Positions 1-11,845 of a DNA stretch of 64,000 nucleotides are shown here, in pieces. The translations under genes and the position numbers were made by a program. Each line of letters starts with the position of its first letter. The first letter of the stretch is position 1. The stretch covers positions 31,693,501-31,757,500 of the forward strand of contig JAUIMM010000015.1 of NCBI GenBank assembly GCA_031769625.1. Reading direction: 5' to 3'. The notes beneath the pieces were generated by a model. The model was not told the DNA's origin, ran no database searches, and saw only the letters and a program-made list of their open reading frames with translations. The stretch comes from Taudactylus pleione. Its lineage: Eukaryota; Chordata; Amphibia; Anura; Myobatrachidae.

Positions 1-172
1 TGTCCCTTATTTACATTACGTCACACAGTAGTGCCATTTATTCACATTACACTGCACAGTAGTGTACCTTATTACATTACATCACACAGTATTGCCTTTT
101 ATTCACATTACACCACACAGTAAAGCCCATTCACGTTATTCCACACAGAGCCCATTCACGTTATGCCACACA
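1..172. repeat. Degenerate minisatellite, about 30-bp unit
   Basis: Imperfect tandem copies of a roughly 30-bp unit with the core 'ttattcacattacaccacac' are seen. The same array resumes at about 433-560, so the MITE fragment between them was inserted into it. A related array lies at 47657-47678 and 48497-48640. No gene is visible here. Confidence 0.7.
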
Positions 173-177
173 GAGGA

Positions 178-432
178 GCTGATTCAGACCCGCTCGCTAT
201 GATGCGACCGCTCGTAGCTGGCTGATAGTCGCTTTCTGCGCATGCTTATGCATCGCAATGCATGTGCATGAACCAGTGCGAGAGATCGGGATACATTCAG
301 TCGCTGCGCATTGACTGCCCAGCAAAGTGAGTGACAGGAAAAGCCATTTGTGGGTGGTGACAGGGGCTGCCCACTGAATACGAGGGAGTGGAGGTGTGAA
401 CGCAGGCATGCCTGAGTGTTTCAAAGTCGTTT
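178..432. mobile_element. Harbinger-type MITE fragment
   Basis: It begins with a diverged form of the Harbinger-like end ('ctgattcagacccgctcg') and shares subterminal blocks with the complete MITE at 58421-59029: a 'gtgagtgacaggaaaagcc' block, 'tttgtgggtggtgacaggggc', and 'caggc.tgcctgagtgtttca'. The right end is missing. It interrupts the minisatellite on either side. Confidence 0.65.
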
Positions 433-881
433 CAACACATTATTCCACATGCATTAATGCCCCTTCTAACACATTATGCCACACAGTACAGTCCCATGCA
501 CATTAAGCCATGCTTAGTAATTCCTCTTATAACATTATCCCACAAAATAACATTATGTCACTCCCCCTCCCTTCTTGTCCCGTCTGCAGTCCCGTCTTTG
601 TGCGCCTAGCAGCCTCAGTCTGTGATCTCCCTGCATGCTAGATCAACAGGTCGCCAGGTGTTGGCCCGCCCGCCAGCTCCCCAACATGCCGAGTCCAGGC
701 ACAGCCGCTGTCATTCAAATTCGGTGCCGGTCACGTGCCAATCGAAGCATGCGGACTGGCAGGCGCTGTTGATTGACTGCCACTGCGGAAGCTCTGATTG
801 TCTCGTGACCGGAGCCAGTTTATAATGAAGGCTGTGCTGTGTTAAAAGGCGGCTGCATGCCCACTAAATTCATGCTGATCC
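433..881. other. Minisatellite remainder and unassigned sequence
   Basis: The minisatellite of the window start continues to about 560. From 560 to 881 the sequence is moderately GC-rich, with short ORFs only. No gene or element end is recognised. Confidence 0.5.
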
Positions 882-980
882 AGGGCCCCCCTTGACGGCA
901 CTGGCCGGACTGGCCCATCTGGCCTTTGGCCCTTCTGGCATTTGCCAGAACTGCCAGATGGCGAGTCCAGCCCTGACGCT
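882..980. mobile_element. Short hAT-like snapback MITE
   Basis: The left end 'cagggcc' with an inner 'ggactggcccatctggc' is mirrored by 'gccagatggcgagtcc' and 'agccctg' at the right, making a foldback of about 100 bp. CAGGG-type ends are typical of hAT-derived MITEs. No target-site duplication was confirmed. Confidence 0.45.
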
Positions 981-1335
981 AAGCCTTACCTAGCCTCTAG
1001 CTAAACCTCTTTTTCGCAATACATTCTCTAGTTCTCATGTGAATGATTTTTCTCTTCTGATTCCTGCACTTTATTTTTAATTGAGAATAAAAAAAAGGTT
1101 TGACATACACAATATCCAGAGAAAGAGCCGACTGCCAGACTCACTAAAACTAGCAAAGAAATAGTTTTATTTAACAAGATGATACTAAAATAGTACTTGT
1201 TTATGCTGATTATAAAATCCAGGTGTGGATGTTACAAAAGCTAGACAAGAAGCAGACAGAAAGTATTTTTCATAAAGCAACATATTTAAAAATTTGTCCA
1301 TAGGAGATTGCTAACTAAACCAGCGCTGGTAGTAA

Positions 1336-1664
1336 TCATTTATTTATTACCAGTTATTTATATAGCGCACACTTATTCTGCAGCGCTGTACAGAGCATAA
1401 TTGGCCATTCACATCAGTTCCTGCAGCAGCAGAACTTCCAATCTATATTCCCTACGACATGTACACGCACACAAACACACTAGGGTTTTTTTGTTGGGAG
1501 CCAATTAACTTACTGTACCAGTATATTTTTGATGTGTGGGATCACAGGCAAGCACAGGTAGAACATACAAACTCCACACAGTTAGGGCAGTGACAGGAAT
1601 TTAACCCACAACCTCACTACTGTGAGGCAGTAATGCTAACCATTACACCATCTGTGCTGCCCTG
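1336..1664 (+). repeat. SINE-like dispersed repeat
   Basis: The segment has the layout of a dispersed vertebrate repeat: 'tatatagcgcacacttattc', an 'agcgctgtacagag' block, 'gttgggagccaattaactta', 'catacaaactccacacag', then 'gaatttaacccacaacctc' and 'gaggcagtaatgctaacca'. Related pieces occur in reverse orientation at 43395-43575 and 44265-44396. The family name is uncertain. Confidence 0.55.
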
Positions 1665-2475
1665 ACAGACAAAATATATACATGTTCTTAACCAGGTCAG
1701 CAATGTCATTCTACTGCATTCTTGCCTACTCTCCCCGAATGTTCAGAAGACTCCGAAATTTGGAAGAGTTTTCCCAGACTCCCGAGAAAGAGAGCCAGCC
1801 TGCTGGATTCTGCCCACTTCCTCAACAATGTGGGCATACGGATGGCATGATGATGAATAAGGTCTCTCTGTCTGATGCAGCAAATCACAGCATTCCACAG
1901 CAGGAGGTCGGACGCAATGGTACATTTCACTGTACAACACCCACCTTTACATTCCCATCAGGATCTCATGGAAAGAACTTACAATTTTAAATCGGTAAAT
2001 ATGCTTTCCCTATCTACAAAGACACATTTTTGTTTCTCATCTTTATATTCATGACTTATGCTCATTAAATAATTGAGCTCCAAATGTTTTTTTTTTTACA
2101 TTGATTAAGGAGTAATGAGCTAGAGGGGGTGATACTGAACAGAACACACATGACATTGAAATCACAGAGGGCTTCAGACTGATGAGATTTACACAATCAC
2201 AGTTGTCAGGTTTTTTTTTCTTTGCTGAATTTAATTGCAATTCTCATTGTTCAGGGAATGAGTTGGCTGCAGATGGCCTTAAATCTCTACTTACAGAGAA
2301 GGAAATGTATGGCAAAGCAGAAATAATTTGTTTACCTATTTAAATAAAACAACTTCGAATGAGAAATTTAAAAGTTCAACACATCTGACTTTGTGTAATA
2401 TAATGTAATTAAGAAAATTTAGAATACAATGATATTTAGCAGAGATACAGTACAAAAAAATACTTATAAATCAGA
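1665..2475. other. No gene recognised
   Basis: This stretch has short ORFs on both strands, the longest about 100 codons at 1682-1990. None has a recognisable domain, a splice context or a biased composition. I see nothing else in it. Confidence 0.5.
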
Positions 2476-2892
2476 GGGCCTGATTCAGACCCGCTTGCAA
2501 GCGGGTCGATGATGGGGTACTGCGCACGCGCAGCGCACGCATGTGCAAGCGCCGGAGCGAGAGAGAAATTCTCTCGCTCCGGGACTCACTACAAAAGGGG
2601 CGGCTGTCGATGTTGATCGAGAGTTGTCGGCGGGGGGGTGGGGTGGCTACACAAACGGAGGCTGCTGTTTGTGGGAGGCACCACTGACATCACCAGTGAT
2701 GTCAGTGGAGAGCTTTCTGCTCTGTTAGAGCAGGAAGCTCTCTGGGGTTTGAGACGGACGAGACCCTACCACAAGGGTCTCGTTGCAAGCCGCGATGATC
2801 GCGATGGTCACCCACAGCTTAGCGAGCGGCCAGGAGGCCGCAACAAAGAAAAAAAAATGCCCTTCAAGAGCGTCCGGCTCTGAATCAGGCCC
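2476..2892. mobile_element. Harbinger-type MITE
   Basis: The ends are 'gggcctgattcagacccgct' and the reverse complement of 'gtccggctctgaatcaggcc', matching the ends of the autonomous element at 8175-15842. Inside are short perfect inverted repeats, for example around 'tgacatcaccagtgatgtca'. Flanking trinucleotides (aga/aca) do not form a clear duplication. It has no coding capacity. Confidence 0.75.
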
Positions 2893-3162
2893 ACAGTTCC
2901 CAACAATCTTAAATAGTTTCCATGGGTACTTTGCTGCTGAGTTGGCGCATATCAGAAAATACTGTAACGAGTGATGCTGGGCAAACTTTTAAATAGTTCG
3001 GTGTCAATTAAGACAAGTTTACAAAATCAAATGATAATATGCTTTTTTTGCATTTTCAATATATATTACTGTATAAAGCACATCATATTTATAAGTTGAT
3101 TAATACTGGAAAATTGGTATACTTACAGTGATAAATGTACAGTACAGGGGATATATTTGCTA

Positions 3163-3318
3163 AAGTGTGGGTTTATAGAAGTGGAGATGTTGCCCATAGC
3201 AACCAATCAGATTCTAGCTTTTATCTTCTAAAAGGTGCTATATAAATAAGTAGAATCTGATTGGTTGCTATAGGCAACATCTCCACTTCTATAAACCCAC
3301 ACTTTAGTAAATATACCC
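3163..3318. mobile_element. Palindromic (snapback) MITE
   Basis: The two arms are near-perfect inverted copies. The left arm has 'gtttatagaagtggagatgt' and 'agcaaccaatcagattct'; the right arm carries the same text in reverse complement, around a short centre. A single arm of the same family is at 23833-23885. Confidence 0.8.
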
Positions 3319-3714
3319 CGAAATCTTGGGACTGCCACTGTAAATTAGGGTCAATGAGCAATGCCTGATACACACTTGACTGATTTGGTGTGTATGCAAG
3401 TGTATTCCACTTACCGACTGACTGTTATGTCTGGCCAGTGCCGACACAATGTGGTCAGCCGGCCCTAAACAGCAGGGAGGCACCGGGCTGGTGACGCGAC
3501 ACCCCCCATTTGCTGGGCACCCGCTGAGATTTTGTTATCAGCAGGTGCACGACGGCTCCTTCCCTGCAGCCGGAGCTCACTCGTGAGCTCTGCCTTCTGG
3601 CTCCCACAGTGGGTGTAGGGAGAGACTTCATGACACCTCTCCAACATTGCCTTGAGCGCGGAGCAAGGATGGTGGCGGGTGCAGGAGCGTTGCTTCTAGT
3701 AAGTATAAGTACAA
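3319..3714. other. No gene recognised
   Basis: Unassigned sequence, moderately GC-rich from about 3440. Short ORFs only. Confidence 0.4.
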
Positions 3715-4670
3715 AGTTGTGTGTGTCTGTGTTTCATTATGTGTAAGGGGCTATACTACTGTGGGCATTGTATAAGGGGCACTACTACTGTGGGCATTGG
3801 ATAAGGGGCACTACTACTGTTGGCACTGGATAGGGGACACTACTACTGTGGGCATTGCATAGGGGCATTTATATTGTGGGCATTGTATAGGGGCACTTAT
3901 ACTGTGGGCATTGTATAGAGGGCACTACTACTGTGGGTATTGTATATGAGTACTACTAATGTGGGCATTGTATATGGGCACTACTACTGTGGGCATTGCA
4001 TAAGTGGCACTACTACTGTGGGCACTGTATAAGGGGCACTTTTACTGTGGGCATTGCATAAGGGGCACTACTGCTGTGGGCATTATGTGTAAAGGGCAGT
4101 ACTACTGTGGACACTGTGTGTAAGGGGTACTGCTAATGTGGATATTGTGTGTAATACCCCTTTTACACCGGAGCTTAAACCCGGGTTTTTGAAGGGTTAA
4201 CCCGGGCAGCTCCCTGGTGTGAAAGGGCAGAGGGTTGGATCGCCGGGTCGAGTGACCCGGCAATCCAACCCAGGTAACTAGCAGGGTTTAACACGGGCGT
4301 AGCCCGTGAAACCCTGCTATGGGAACAGCGCACTCCGGGGCACGAAGACCTGGAGTGCGCTGCTAGCCGGCCGATTGGTCTGGCTTCAGTGGCGCTTGGA
4401 GATGACGTCATCTCCAAGCGTCCACTTTCACTCCGCAAAAGCCGGGTCTATGCAGACCCGACTGCGGTGTGAGCGGAGCTGACTCGGGAATATCCCGAGT
4501 CAGCGCCGGCAAAATTCCGGGTCTGATCCGGATAGGAACTTTGTTCCAACTCCGGGTCAGACCCGGAATTTAGGTGGAAAAGGGGTATGAGGGGCACTAC
4601 TAAGATGGGCATTATGTGTAAGAGGCACTACTACTGTGAGCATTGTGTGTAAAGGGCACTACTGTGGGTA
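3715..4670. repeat. About 30-bp minisatellite split by a MITE
   Basis: Tandem copies of a unit like 'ggggcactactactgtgggc' plus 'attgtataa' run to 4154 and resume at 4588-4670. The MITE at 4157-4585 sits in the middle, so the array is older than that insertion. Confidence 0.8.
4157..4585. mobile_element. MITE with CCCCTTTTACACC ends and TA duplication
   Basis: The ends read TA-CCCCTTTTACACC and, inverted, TA-CCCCTTTTCCACC. The TA dinucleotide on both sides fits a Tc1/mariner-like target duplication. The interior is a chain of inverted 'acccgg/ccgggt' motifs. A second member in the opposite orientation lies at 20605-20983. No ORF of note. Confidence 0.7.
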
Positions 4671-4702
4671 AATTGTTAGTCGATTTTGTGTTTCAGGATC
4701 TA

Positions 4703-5005
4703 AAGGCGGGTATCCACTACCCGACAGTGAAAAGACTGAACGATAACAATATCATTATCATTCAGTCGTTCACTACACTGCAGGGTGCCCACACTGAACG
4801 ATATGCCATTCAGTGCAGGCACAATCAATCATCTGCAAACATGCTGAACCTGACGATATCATCAAGTTGACCAGCATGTTTGCACGATGATAGATGTCTA
4901 AAAGACCAAAATTTCTAATGATTTTCAAACAATGTTCAAATGATTATCGAACGATTATCGAACTCGTTCAAACGCTCATTTTAATTGTCTAGTGGATAGG
5001 CACCT
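4703..5005. mobile_element. Probable MITE
   Basis: The outer motifs 'gggtatccactacccgac' and 'ttgtctagtggataggcacc' are imperfect inverted copies. The interior is full of 'aacgat/atcgtt' inverted motifs. Superfamily not determined. Confidence 0.45.
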
Positions 5006-7326
5006 CTTATCACACATTCACACAGAGATGATATTTTAACATTGCTTAAATAAAAGTTGTAAACAAATCATCTGTTAGTAAATGTGTGATTTAGACCCTG
5101 AAGCACAAAATCGACCAAAAATCGACTTTTAGTAAATATACTCACTAGTGTGGAAGCTTTAGCTATGAGAGCCACAATTACTTTCTGAATGTCTGTTGAA
5201 GAATTCAGGTCATTTTCTGGATACCCTGTGTCTCCAATTTTCTTATCTGTCATATCTGGGCTACATAAACCTATTTCTCTGCATGAAAGTCAGGGCATTT
5301 AAGTAGAATACAGGCATGCAAGGGGGAGAGACAGTACAATCCACTGCAGCTGCACTGATTGCCTTTATTGCAAAATGTCCTTGGCACTAATTATTTTCAC
5401 AAGGAGTTTGTTAATAGTGTGGGGGATTCAGAAGAACACGCCATCATTACTGCTCCTGCTAGTTTACAGTATCTGTTTTTTGTCTGTCTACATGGATGGT
5501 ATACATACATTTCTGACAACAGAGAGGGGTCTCATCATGTGGAAGTTGTAGGAGTAAATCACATACGTACTGTAGTGCAGACTTTTCATCTCAGCTTGAC
5601 CCACCAGTTCTTTTCTTTCACTTTTCTGAGAATTCTCTTTACAACACCCAACTCATTCATTTTTTAACTGTCAAAAAAATGAAAGTTTGTTTGAAAAGGG
5701 AAGGAACACATAGAATCAAACAAATCTATTGTTTTAAAGTAAAAATACAAAACCTGTATCAGTAAAATAAAAAAAGATTGAAATAAAAGCAAAAGAAAAC
5801 TAAAAAACAATCAACTATATAACAAGTAAAGTAACAGACTAAAAATAATTAATCATAACCATTGAGCTATTAAATCTGGACAGCAGTATAGGAAAATATA
5901 ATGAATAAATAAAAAGTAATAATGAATTAGAATTTACTGGGTCTTTCTTTGACTCTAAAATTGGCACTAGATTTTAAGCAAATAAAAGAACCAAGTTATA
6001 TGTTCTATAAATACTTTACAACAAATCCAATTTAATTTTTTTTTTTGCTCACCCTTTTAAACCCTAGTCTTTTTCAGTTACCTAGACTGGGAAGTATTAA
6101 ATATTAATGTGATGTGGCAAAAATGAAATTTGCATCCACATGGGGTTATTGAGGGACATGGTGAGGTAAGATTTTGACATTCATTTTGGATCTCACAGCA
6201 TAGTTACTCATTATCATCAATACTAATCAAAATGTGTTGTTGTAGCCCCATTTCCTGACTGATTTTCTTCCAAATACTCATCTATATTTCTTCAAAATGT
6301 ACTTGAATACAAAATTTAGAGTAAAGTGTTATATCCATCAACATTGCAAACTAGCACATTGTCATCACTTTATATAAATAGAATATAGAGTCAGAAAAGA
6401 GATAAGAGAAAAAATAAATATGCTGCTGTAAAATTATGAGCACGGTGGAATGAGGTATTTCGTCATACAGCGCTGATACAAAATGTTAACAGTGATAACG
6501 TTGTCATTCAAATTGTTGACACTATAATGTGTACAGGTGCAAAATGTAATCATCAGAATGTTGAAAAGTAACCCCAACTCTAATATACTGCAGACGCAGA
6601 ATGTCTTGTGTCAACATTTTGACTGACAACATTCTGACTGTTGATTTAATGGTGTCGACATTTTGAATGTTGACCTAACAGCCAGCACAGGGAGCTATCA
6701 TCAAGTCTCACACAATAATGTTTTACATATATATTAATATACGTGCCCAATAAAAAAAAATAATAAAAATTGTTAGCACATTGAAAAAATATAAAAATAT
6801 ATAAATCTGTGGCTCATATAGATAAAAAAAATTATAAATGTGCCCCTTATTCTGGAATATATATAATATTGTGTCCATTTTTGCTAATATATATTATTAA
6901 CCTGTATATGTATTAAAAAAGAACTCCAGCATTACAATAAAAAGTAACATCCTAAGTTCATACGTACTTGTACCCATGTTACTATCTCGATCTCATGGAG
7001 TCCTATTGAAAATTTTAAAAAAATAATAATAATAATTAAAACAGATGACACAATGACGACTTGCTTCAAAGTAATTTAGAAACACAGTAAAATCTGTCCA
7101 GCTAGTTAATTTGATATGACACAGCCAATCAGTTCATAAGGCATTGGTTGTCGCCAGCAAGAGGTGCCTTTGTTTTTGGGTGCATTTTTATTATGTTTTT
7201 TTGAGGGGCTTTGGAACTCAGCCCTTATTACATTCAGTGATTTGGCAACTTGTAGCCATGTGTCATTTAAAACGGCAAATTTAGGTTGATTTTGCAGCTA
7301 TACTCACTCTACTGTATTACATATGG
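5006..7326. other. AT-rich DNA without recognised genes
   Basis: AT-rich, with homopolymer runs and short ORFs only. Around 6470-6690 there is a string of 'gttgac/gtcaac' and 'gtcgac' motifs in both orientations, probably a decayed palindromic MITE related to the one at 19565-19965. I see no exon-like segment. Confidence 0.45.
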
Positions 7327-7328
7327 TA

Positions 7329-7961
7329 CAGGGTGTTTCGCTCATTGCTGGCCCCAAAGTTTTTCATCTAACTTACAAAGTAATTGACATAACTTAGTGA
7401 AATTTGACACAGATGTACATTGGCCTATGAGAAACATGAGGAAGTCATAGCAAGTGTTAAAAGTGTTCGTCATCCAGGCCAGCTGTTCACACATGCGCGA
7501 AGTAAAGACCAGCTGTTCACCATCCTCATCAGCAGCACAGTCCAAAATTCAAATAAAGGAGCCACACCAACTGCCAGTGAGGATGGCAGTTGGTGTGGCT
7601 CCCCTCTTTTAACTTTGGACTGTGCTGCAGCCCCACCTCTGGAGCCACTACTGCTAGTCAGTAGATATTCCTGCTTCTGACAATGGTCTGTCATGACACT
7701 GACTCTCATGGCACTGAGAGAAAAAATTCAGTTGGAAAGTGAGACCTTGACTCCCAATATGTTGGTTAAAACCTTCCATAACATTGAGCGATGCATTCAA
7801 GCTTGCCTGGATCCTACTGGTGAACACTTTCAACACTTGCTATGACTTCCTCATGTTTCTCATAGACCAATGTATGTCTGTGTAACATTTCTCTAAATTA
7901 CTTCAATTACTTTAAAAGTTATAAGAAAAACTTGGGGGCCAATAGTGAGTGAAACACCCTG
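7329..7961. mobile_element. Tc1/mariner-like MITE with very long inverted arms
   Basis: Ends are TA-CAGGGTGTTTC and its inverse, with TA on both outer sides (7327-7328, 7962-7963). The arms remain similar deep inside: 'gagaaacatgaggaagtcat' in the left arm is matched by its reverse complement in the right. The centre contains a separate hairpin near 7559-7602 with an 18-bp perfect stem ('agccacaccaactgcca'). The ORFs here are antisense shadows of the arms. Confidence 0.75.
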
Positions 7962-9258
7962 TAGTTTGCAAATTGCTAGAAATGTGTTATATTTGGAAAA
8001 TTAGAGTCTATTACATTCGATGCAGTAACAAAATCTCACATATAGAACCTTAGAACTGCAGCTGTAAGTATGAAATAAGGAAAAAACAACAGTAAAGATG
8101 CAAAAACTATAACAGTACTTTGCTTCAGTTTTAGGATTACTGGGAGAGGCCATCATGCCCAGCACTAGAATTAAGGCCCTCATTCAGAGCCGCTCGTAAG
8201 CGGTCGTACGCTCGTAGTCATCCGATGTTGTTAAACCACGCATCCGTCGGTGTAACAGTGCACATGTGCGTACGGCTGTTTGCGATCATTTTTTCAGTCG
8301 TTCGTCGAATAGCGAACAGGAAGTGACATGTCAAATGTGATTGACAGAACTGTCCGTTTTGTGGCGGGGGTGGAGATGGGAAAACGCAGGCGTGTCGAGG
8401 CGTTTTTTGGGCGTACATAAATTATCTGATGCGAACGGCCAATGTGAACGGAAAAAGTGTTAGTCACTGTCTGATCCACTTTCCAGTCGAACTGCTCGCT
8501 CAGCTTGTGGTCTGGTATTCTCTACCGCAATGACGATGGTCTCTTCGTTCTTCCCGAGGCTCATCGATGGTTTCCCGATTTATCAATTGAGGCCTCAAAA
8601 ACAATCAGTTTTGAATTGCAAAAATGCTTGTAAGGTGTTTAGCAAATAGCCTTTTTTTAGTAGCAAAAAAATGTATGCAGGTGAACTACTCAGCTGATAA
8701 TTTCTGGGTTAGACAATCAATTAGCTTACAAATTTATTTTACATTTGCGTGTTTTTGCCAATTTTTTTTTTTTTTTTTTTCGGGCAACAATATTGTACGC
8801 AGGTTTGTTGTTTTTCTTCATTTTTTAGGGGCCAAGAAAACAATCGTCCTTTTGTTTTTTGCTAAGTGTTAATTAAAACTCATAAGTTGTTTTTAACCCT
8901 TGGTTTATTTTTCCCTAAAAAATGTTTAGATTTCCATTGTAATGTTTGTAATGTTGTTTGCGGGTTTACCTTTTAACCAGTTTTTGAATAAATTAATAAT
9001 AGAATTGTGCAGATTTTCAACAGGATTTTATTATTTTTTTGTTTATTTCTAAACAAATTTTGGGGAAATAAAAAAAACTTGATAACGTAAAAACAAATAA
9101 CAAATGATTTAAAAACACACAAACAAAATAAGTGGCATTTGAAATCCACAAACAAACACAATTAATAAAAAATTCACAAGAAAGGAGAGGGAGGTTTTGG
9201 GCATTAAGGAATATGGGGCAAACACTGATAAGGATTGTGGGAAAATTAGCCAGTGCTG

Positions 9259-10403
9259 TCATCGCCTTTTGGCCCATTTGGCCGGGGTAGGGGGGGAGCC
9301 TGAACGGGTCCGGGATGTCCTTCTGCTGGCCTGGCCAGAGGCAGATGTTGTGGCCTCTGGACTAGGCATAGGGCTAGGCACATTTGGAGGGATGGCTGTT
9401 GTTGTGCCAGAGGTGGAGGGTCCTGATGTTCCGGCAGGAAGGGAGGCCGGCTCCAACACGTGCTGGCGAACGAGCTGCTCCAGGTCATTTGCTATTCGCA
9501 CGTTGGCCCCAGTATTTTCCGCCAGGGCCTTAGCAATGGTCACGTTGGCCGCAGCACTTTGCTCCAGGACGTCCGCCACCCGTAGCAGATTGGCGTCCAT
9601 CCTCAGCAGAATCTCGGTCTGCTGATCCGTTTTAATATTGAGATCAGTGAGGAGGCCCACTGCCTGCGAGGGGGAATGCCCTGGACTGTCTGCCACAGGG
9701 TCCACAGCCGGATCTACTGCTTCCTCCCCTGCAGAGCCAGCAGAAATTCTGCGGCCAAAGCTCCCCTCTGGAGCAGACTCATCCGCCTGTGTCTCTGTGA
9801 GAAAAAAGAGAAAAGAGTAAAGAGTAAAATTATAATCTAGATATTGTCCCACACACATTTCTGAGTTGTTAACATTACAACATTTACCTGGGGCAACATG
9901 AGGAGCCGCAAAGTCTGGCATGTCGGTATCCATGTTCGACACGCCAAACACCTCCTCATCCTGCACACATCCCTGGGCCAGCTCCTCCAAATCTGTGAGC
10001 TCCAGTGACACAGGGGTGGGTCCCCCACCTGTCCCCCCTGCATGCCTAGCCCTATCAGCCAGTTTTTGCTTAAGCCGATATTTGAAGTCGCTCCATCTGT
10101 GGGGTAAAAAGTTGGCATTATTCCTGCAGTATTTGGACCTGTAAACACTTTTTACTAAAATGTAGTTTTGACATACCGGCGTTTGACCTCCCGGGTTGAA
10201 CGTTCACAATCACCCACCCTATTGACACCACTGGCTATGTCATCCCACATTTTCCATTTCTGGCTTGCGCCCATATTCCTTGGTGCCTGTGGCAGGTTCT
10301 CATTGCACATTTGCACCAAAACCTCCATCTCCTTTTTTGTGAATTGTGGCTGCCTTTTTTTGTTTAGTTGGCCTACTAGGCCCAGCAGCCTCTTCCATGG
10401 CAT
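9259..10403 (-). CDS. Myb/SANT-like accessory protein of Harbinger element (gene 1)
   Basis: Three exons on the minus strand: 10403-10177, 10096-9888 and 9794-9259, with GT-AG introns. Their lengths (227+209+536) total 972 bp, an unbroken frame of 323 residues plus stop. Residues of roughly 22-95 form a Myb/SANT-like domain: 'FTKKEMEVLVQMC', 'KWKMWDDIASGVN' and, across the first splice, 'STREVKRRWSDFKYRL' supply the spaced tryptophans. A glycine/threonine linker, an acidic stretch, an alpha-helical coiled-coil-like segment ('LNIKTDQQTEILLRMDANLL') and a Ser/Pro/Thr-rich tail ending in basic residues (KWAKRR) follow. In known Harbingers the Myb-like partner binds the element ends and helps bring the transposase into the nucleus; that role is inferred here. 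A second possible ATG is at 10398, but that frame breaks in an A-run. Confidence 0.85.
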
Positions 10404-11139
10404 CCTCCACTCCTTTTTTTAAAAAGATTGTAAAAATTATAATGTCAAACGTTACCCAGATTATTGTTAAACATAATCCTTTAGTCCCAAAAAGACAAAT
10501 ACTTACCTGGTGGCTCTTGGCCAGTGCTTTGCTGCTCTGTAGCCACTTTTGACTTTCAGGTCTCACTACAGCAGACCGATTGGGGTTTTCAGTGACGTTT
10601 TTATACATGCATCAGCATTATTCGGCCGCATCATTGATTTTGCGCACCTATTGTCCGTCCTTAATTTGAGCGGAAAAATAAAGACTATTTATGGCTTGGT
10701 GTGACTCGAGTCGAGGTGGCGGGTTATGAATGTTGGAGGTTTGGCATAGGAGTTGATTGTTGGCGGTATTTGGAGTTTGAGGCAAATTTTTCTATTGTGA
10801 TCGTTTTGTTTGGTTTCTTACTTATTTAATTTCCATTCGCTTTTTTTTATTGTTTAGCTTTTTTTTTTGGAGTTTTTGAGTGTCTTTTTAAAAACCACTG
10901 TAAAAAATAATAGTAAATAGTTTACAAATGTTAGTACTTATTTTTTATTTTTTTTTTTTTACAGTTATTTTGGCATTGCCCCATTGAAGTTTTTGTAATT
11001 TGGGATATTTGTCTGTTTTTGGTAAGTGTTTTTAGTTTCATGAAGTTACAATTTCGATGTGTTGGTCTTCGCATATGTTTCGCTAAGTAATCTTGTTTTT
11101 TTTCTTGGACCAATCATGTCTTACCACTAAATATAGCGT

Positions 11140-11560
11140 ACTCTTTTGCGAAATAATGTTTGAGTTGTTTTTCATTTAAAATGAACGTACTATTTAGCGC
11201 ACTAATGTCTCCTTATTTAACTGTAAAAAATGCGTACTATTTAGCGCACTAATGTCTCCTTATTTAACTGTAAAAATGCGTACTATTTAGTGCACTAATG
11301 TCTCCTTATTTAACTGTAAAAAATGCGTACTATTTAGCGCACTAATGTCTCCTTATTTAACTGTAAAAAATGCGTACTATTTAGCGCACTAATGAGTTTT
11401 TATTTAACTGTAAAAAATGCATACTATTTGGCGCACTAATGTCTCATTATTTAACTGTAAAAAAAGCGTACTATTTAGTGCACTAATGTCTCCTTAATTA
11501 ACTGTAAAAAATGCGTACTATTTAGCGCACTAATGTGTTTTTATTTTTCAGTGTAAAATC
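11140..11560. repeat. 47-bp tandem array upstream of the transposase
   Basis: About eight copies of a 47-bp unit containing 'aatgtctccttatttaactg' and 'tgcgtactatttagcgcact' lie between the divergent accessory gene 1 and the transposase gene. Copies differ by a few bases. The position suggests a promoter-proximal or transposase-binding repeat, but no known factor site was recognised. Confidence 0.85.
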
Positions 11561-11845
11561 ATGTTTTACCACTAAATGTAGCGTGCGATTTTCCGAACTA
11601 ATGTGTGCTCCCTTCTCTATTTTTAACCCCCCAAAAATGTGTTTACAATCCAAGTTTTCCAATAAAAACCTAAAAATATTTTCTACTTTTGAAATGTAGG
11701 TTGTTCTACTCATGACAAGACCCCAGCCTGTAAGCATCTTTGGATTTCTTAGAAAAGATAAGTATATTTTTCTTTACACATTTGTCTAAAACAATAACTA
11801 TCTGGCTTACCATTTCAGGTTGATGTTGGTCGTATTATATTGGCC

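Noticed and set aside
3715..4670. CRISPR-like regular repeats
   Set aside because: Units are contiguous and diverged without unique spacers; it is a minisatellite in animal DNA. The same holds for 11140-11560 and 38204-38970.
9197..9820. Plus-strand ORFs of 142 and 60 codons
   Set aside because: Antisense shadows of exon 3 of accessory gene 1, which has splice sites, an upstream Myb domain and an unbroken frame.
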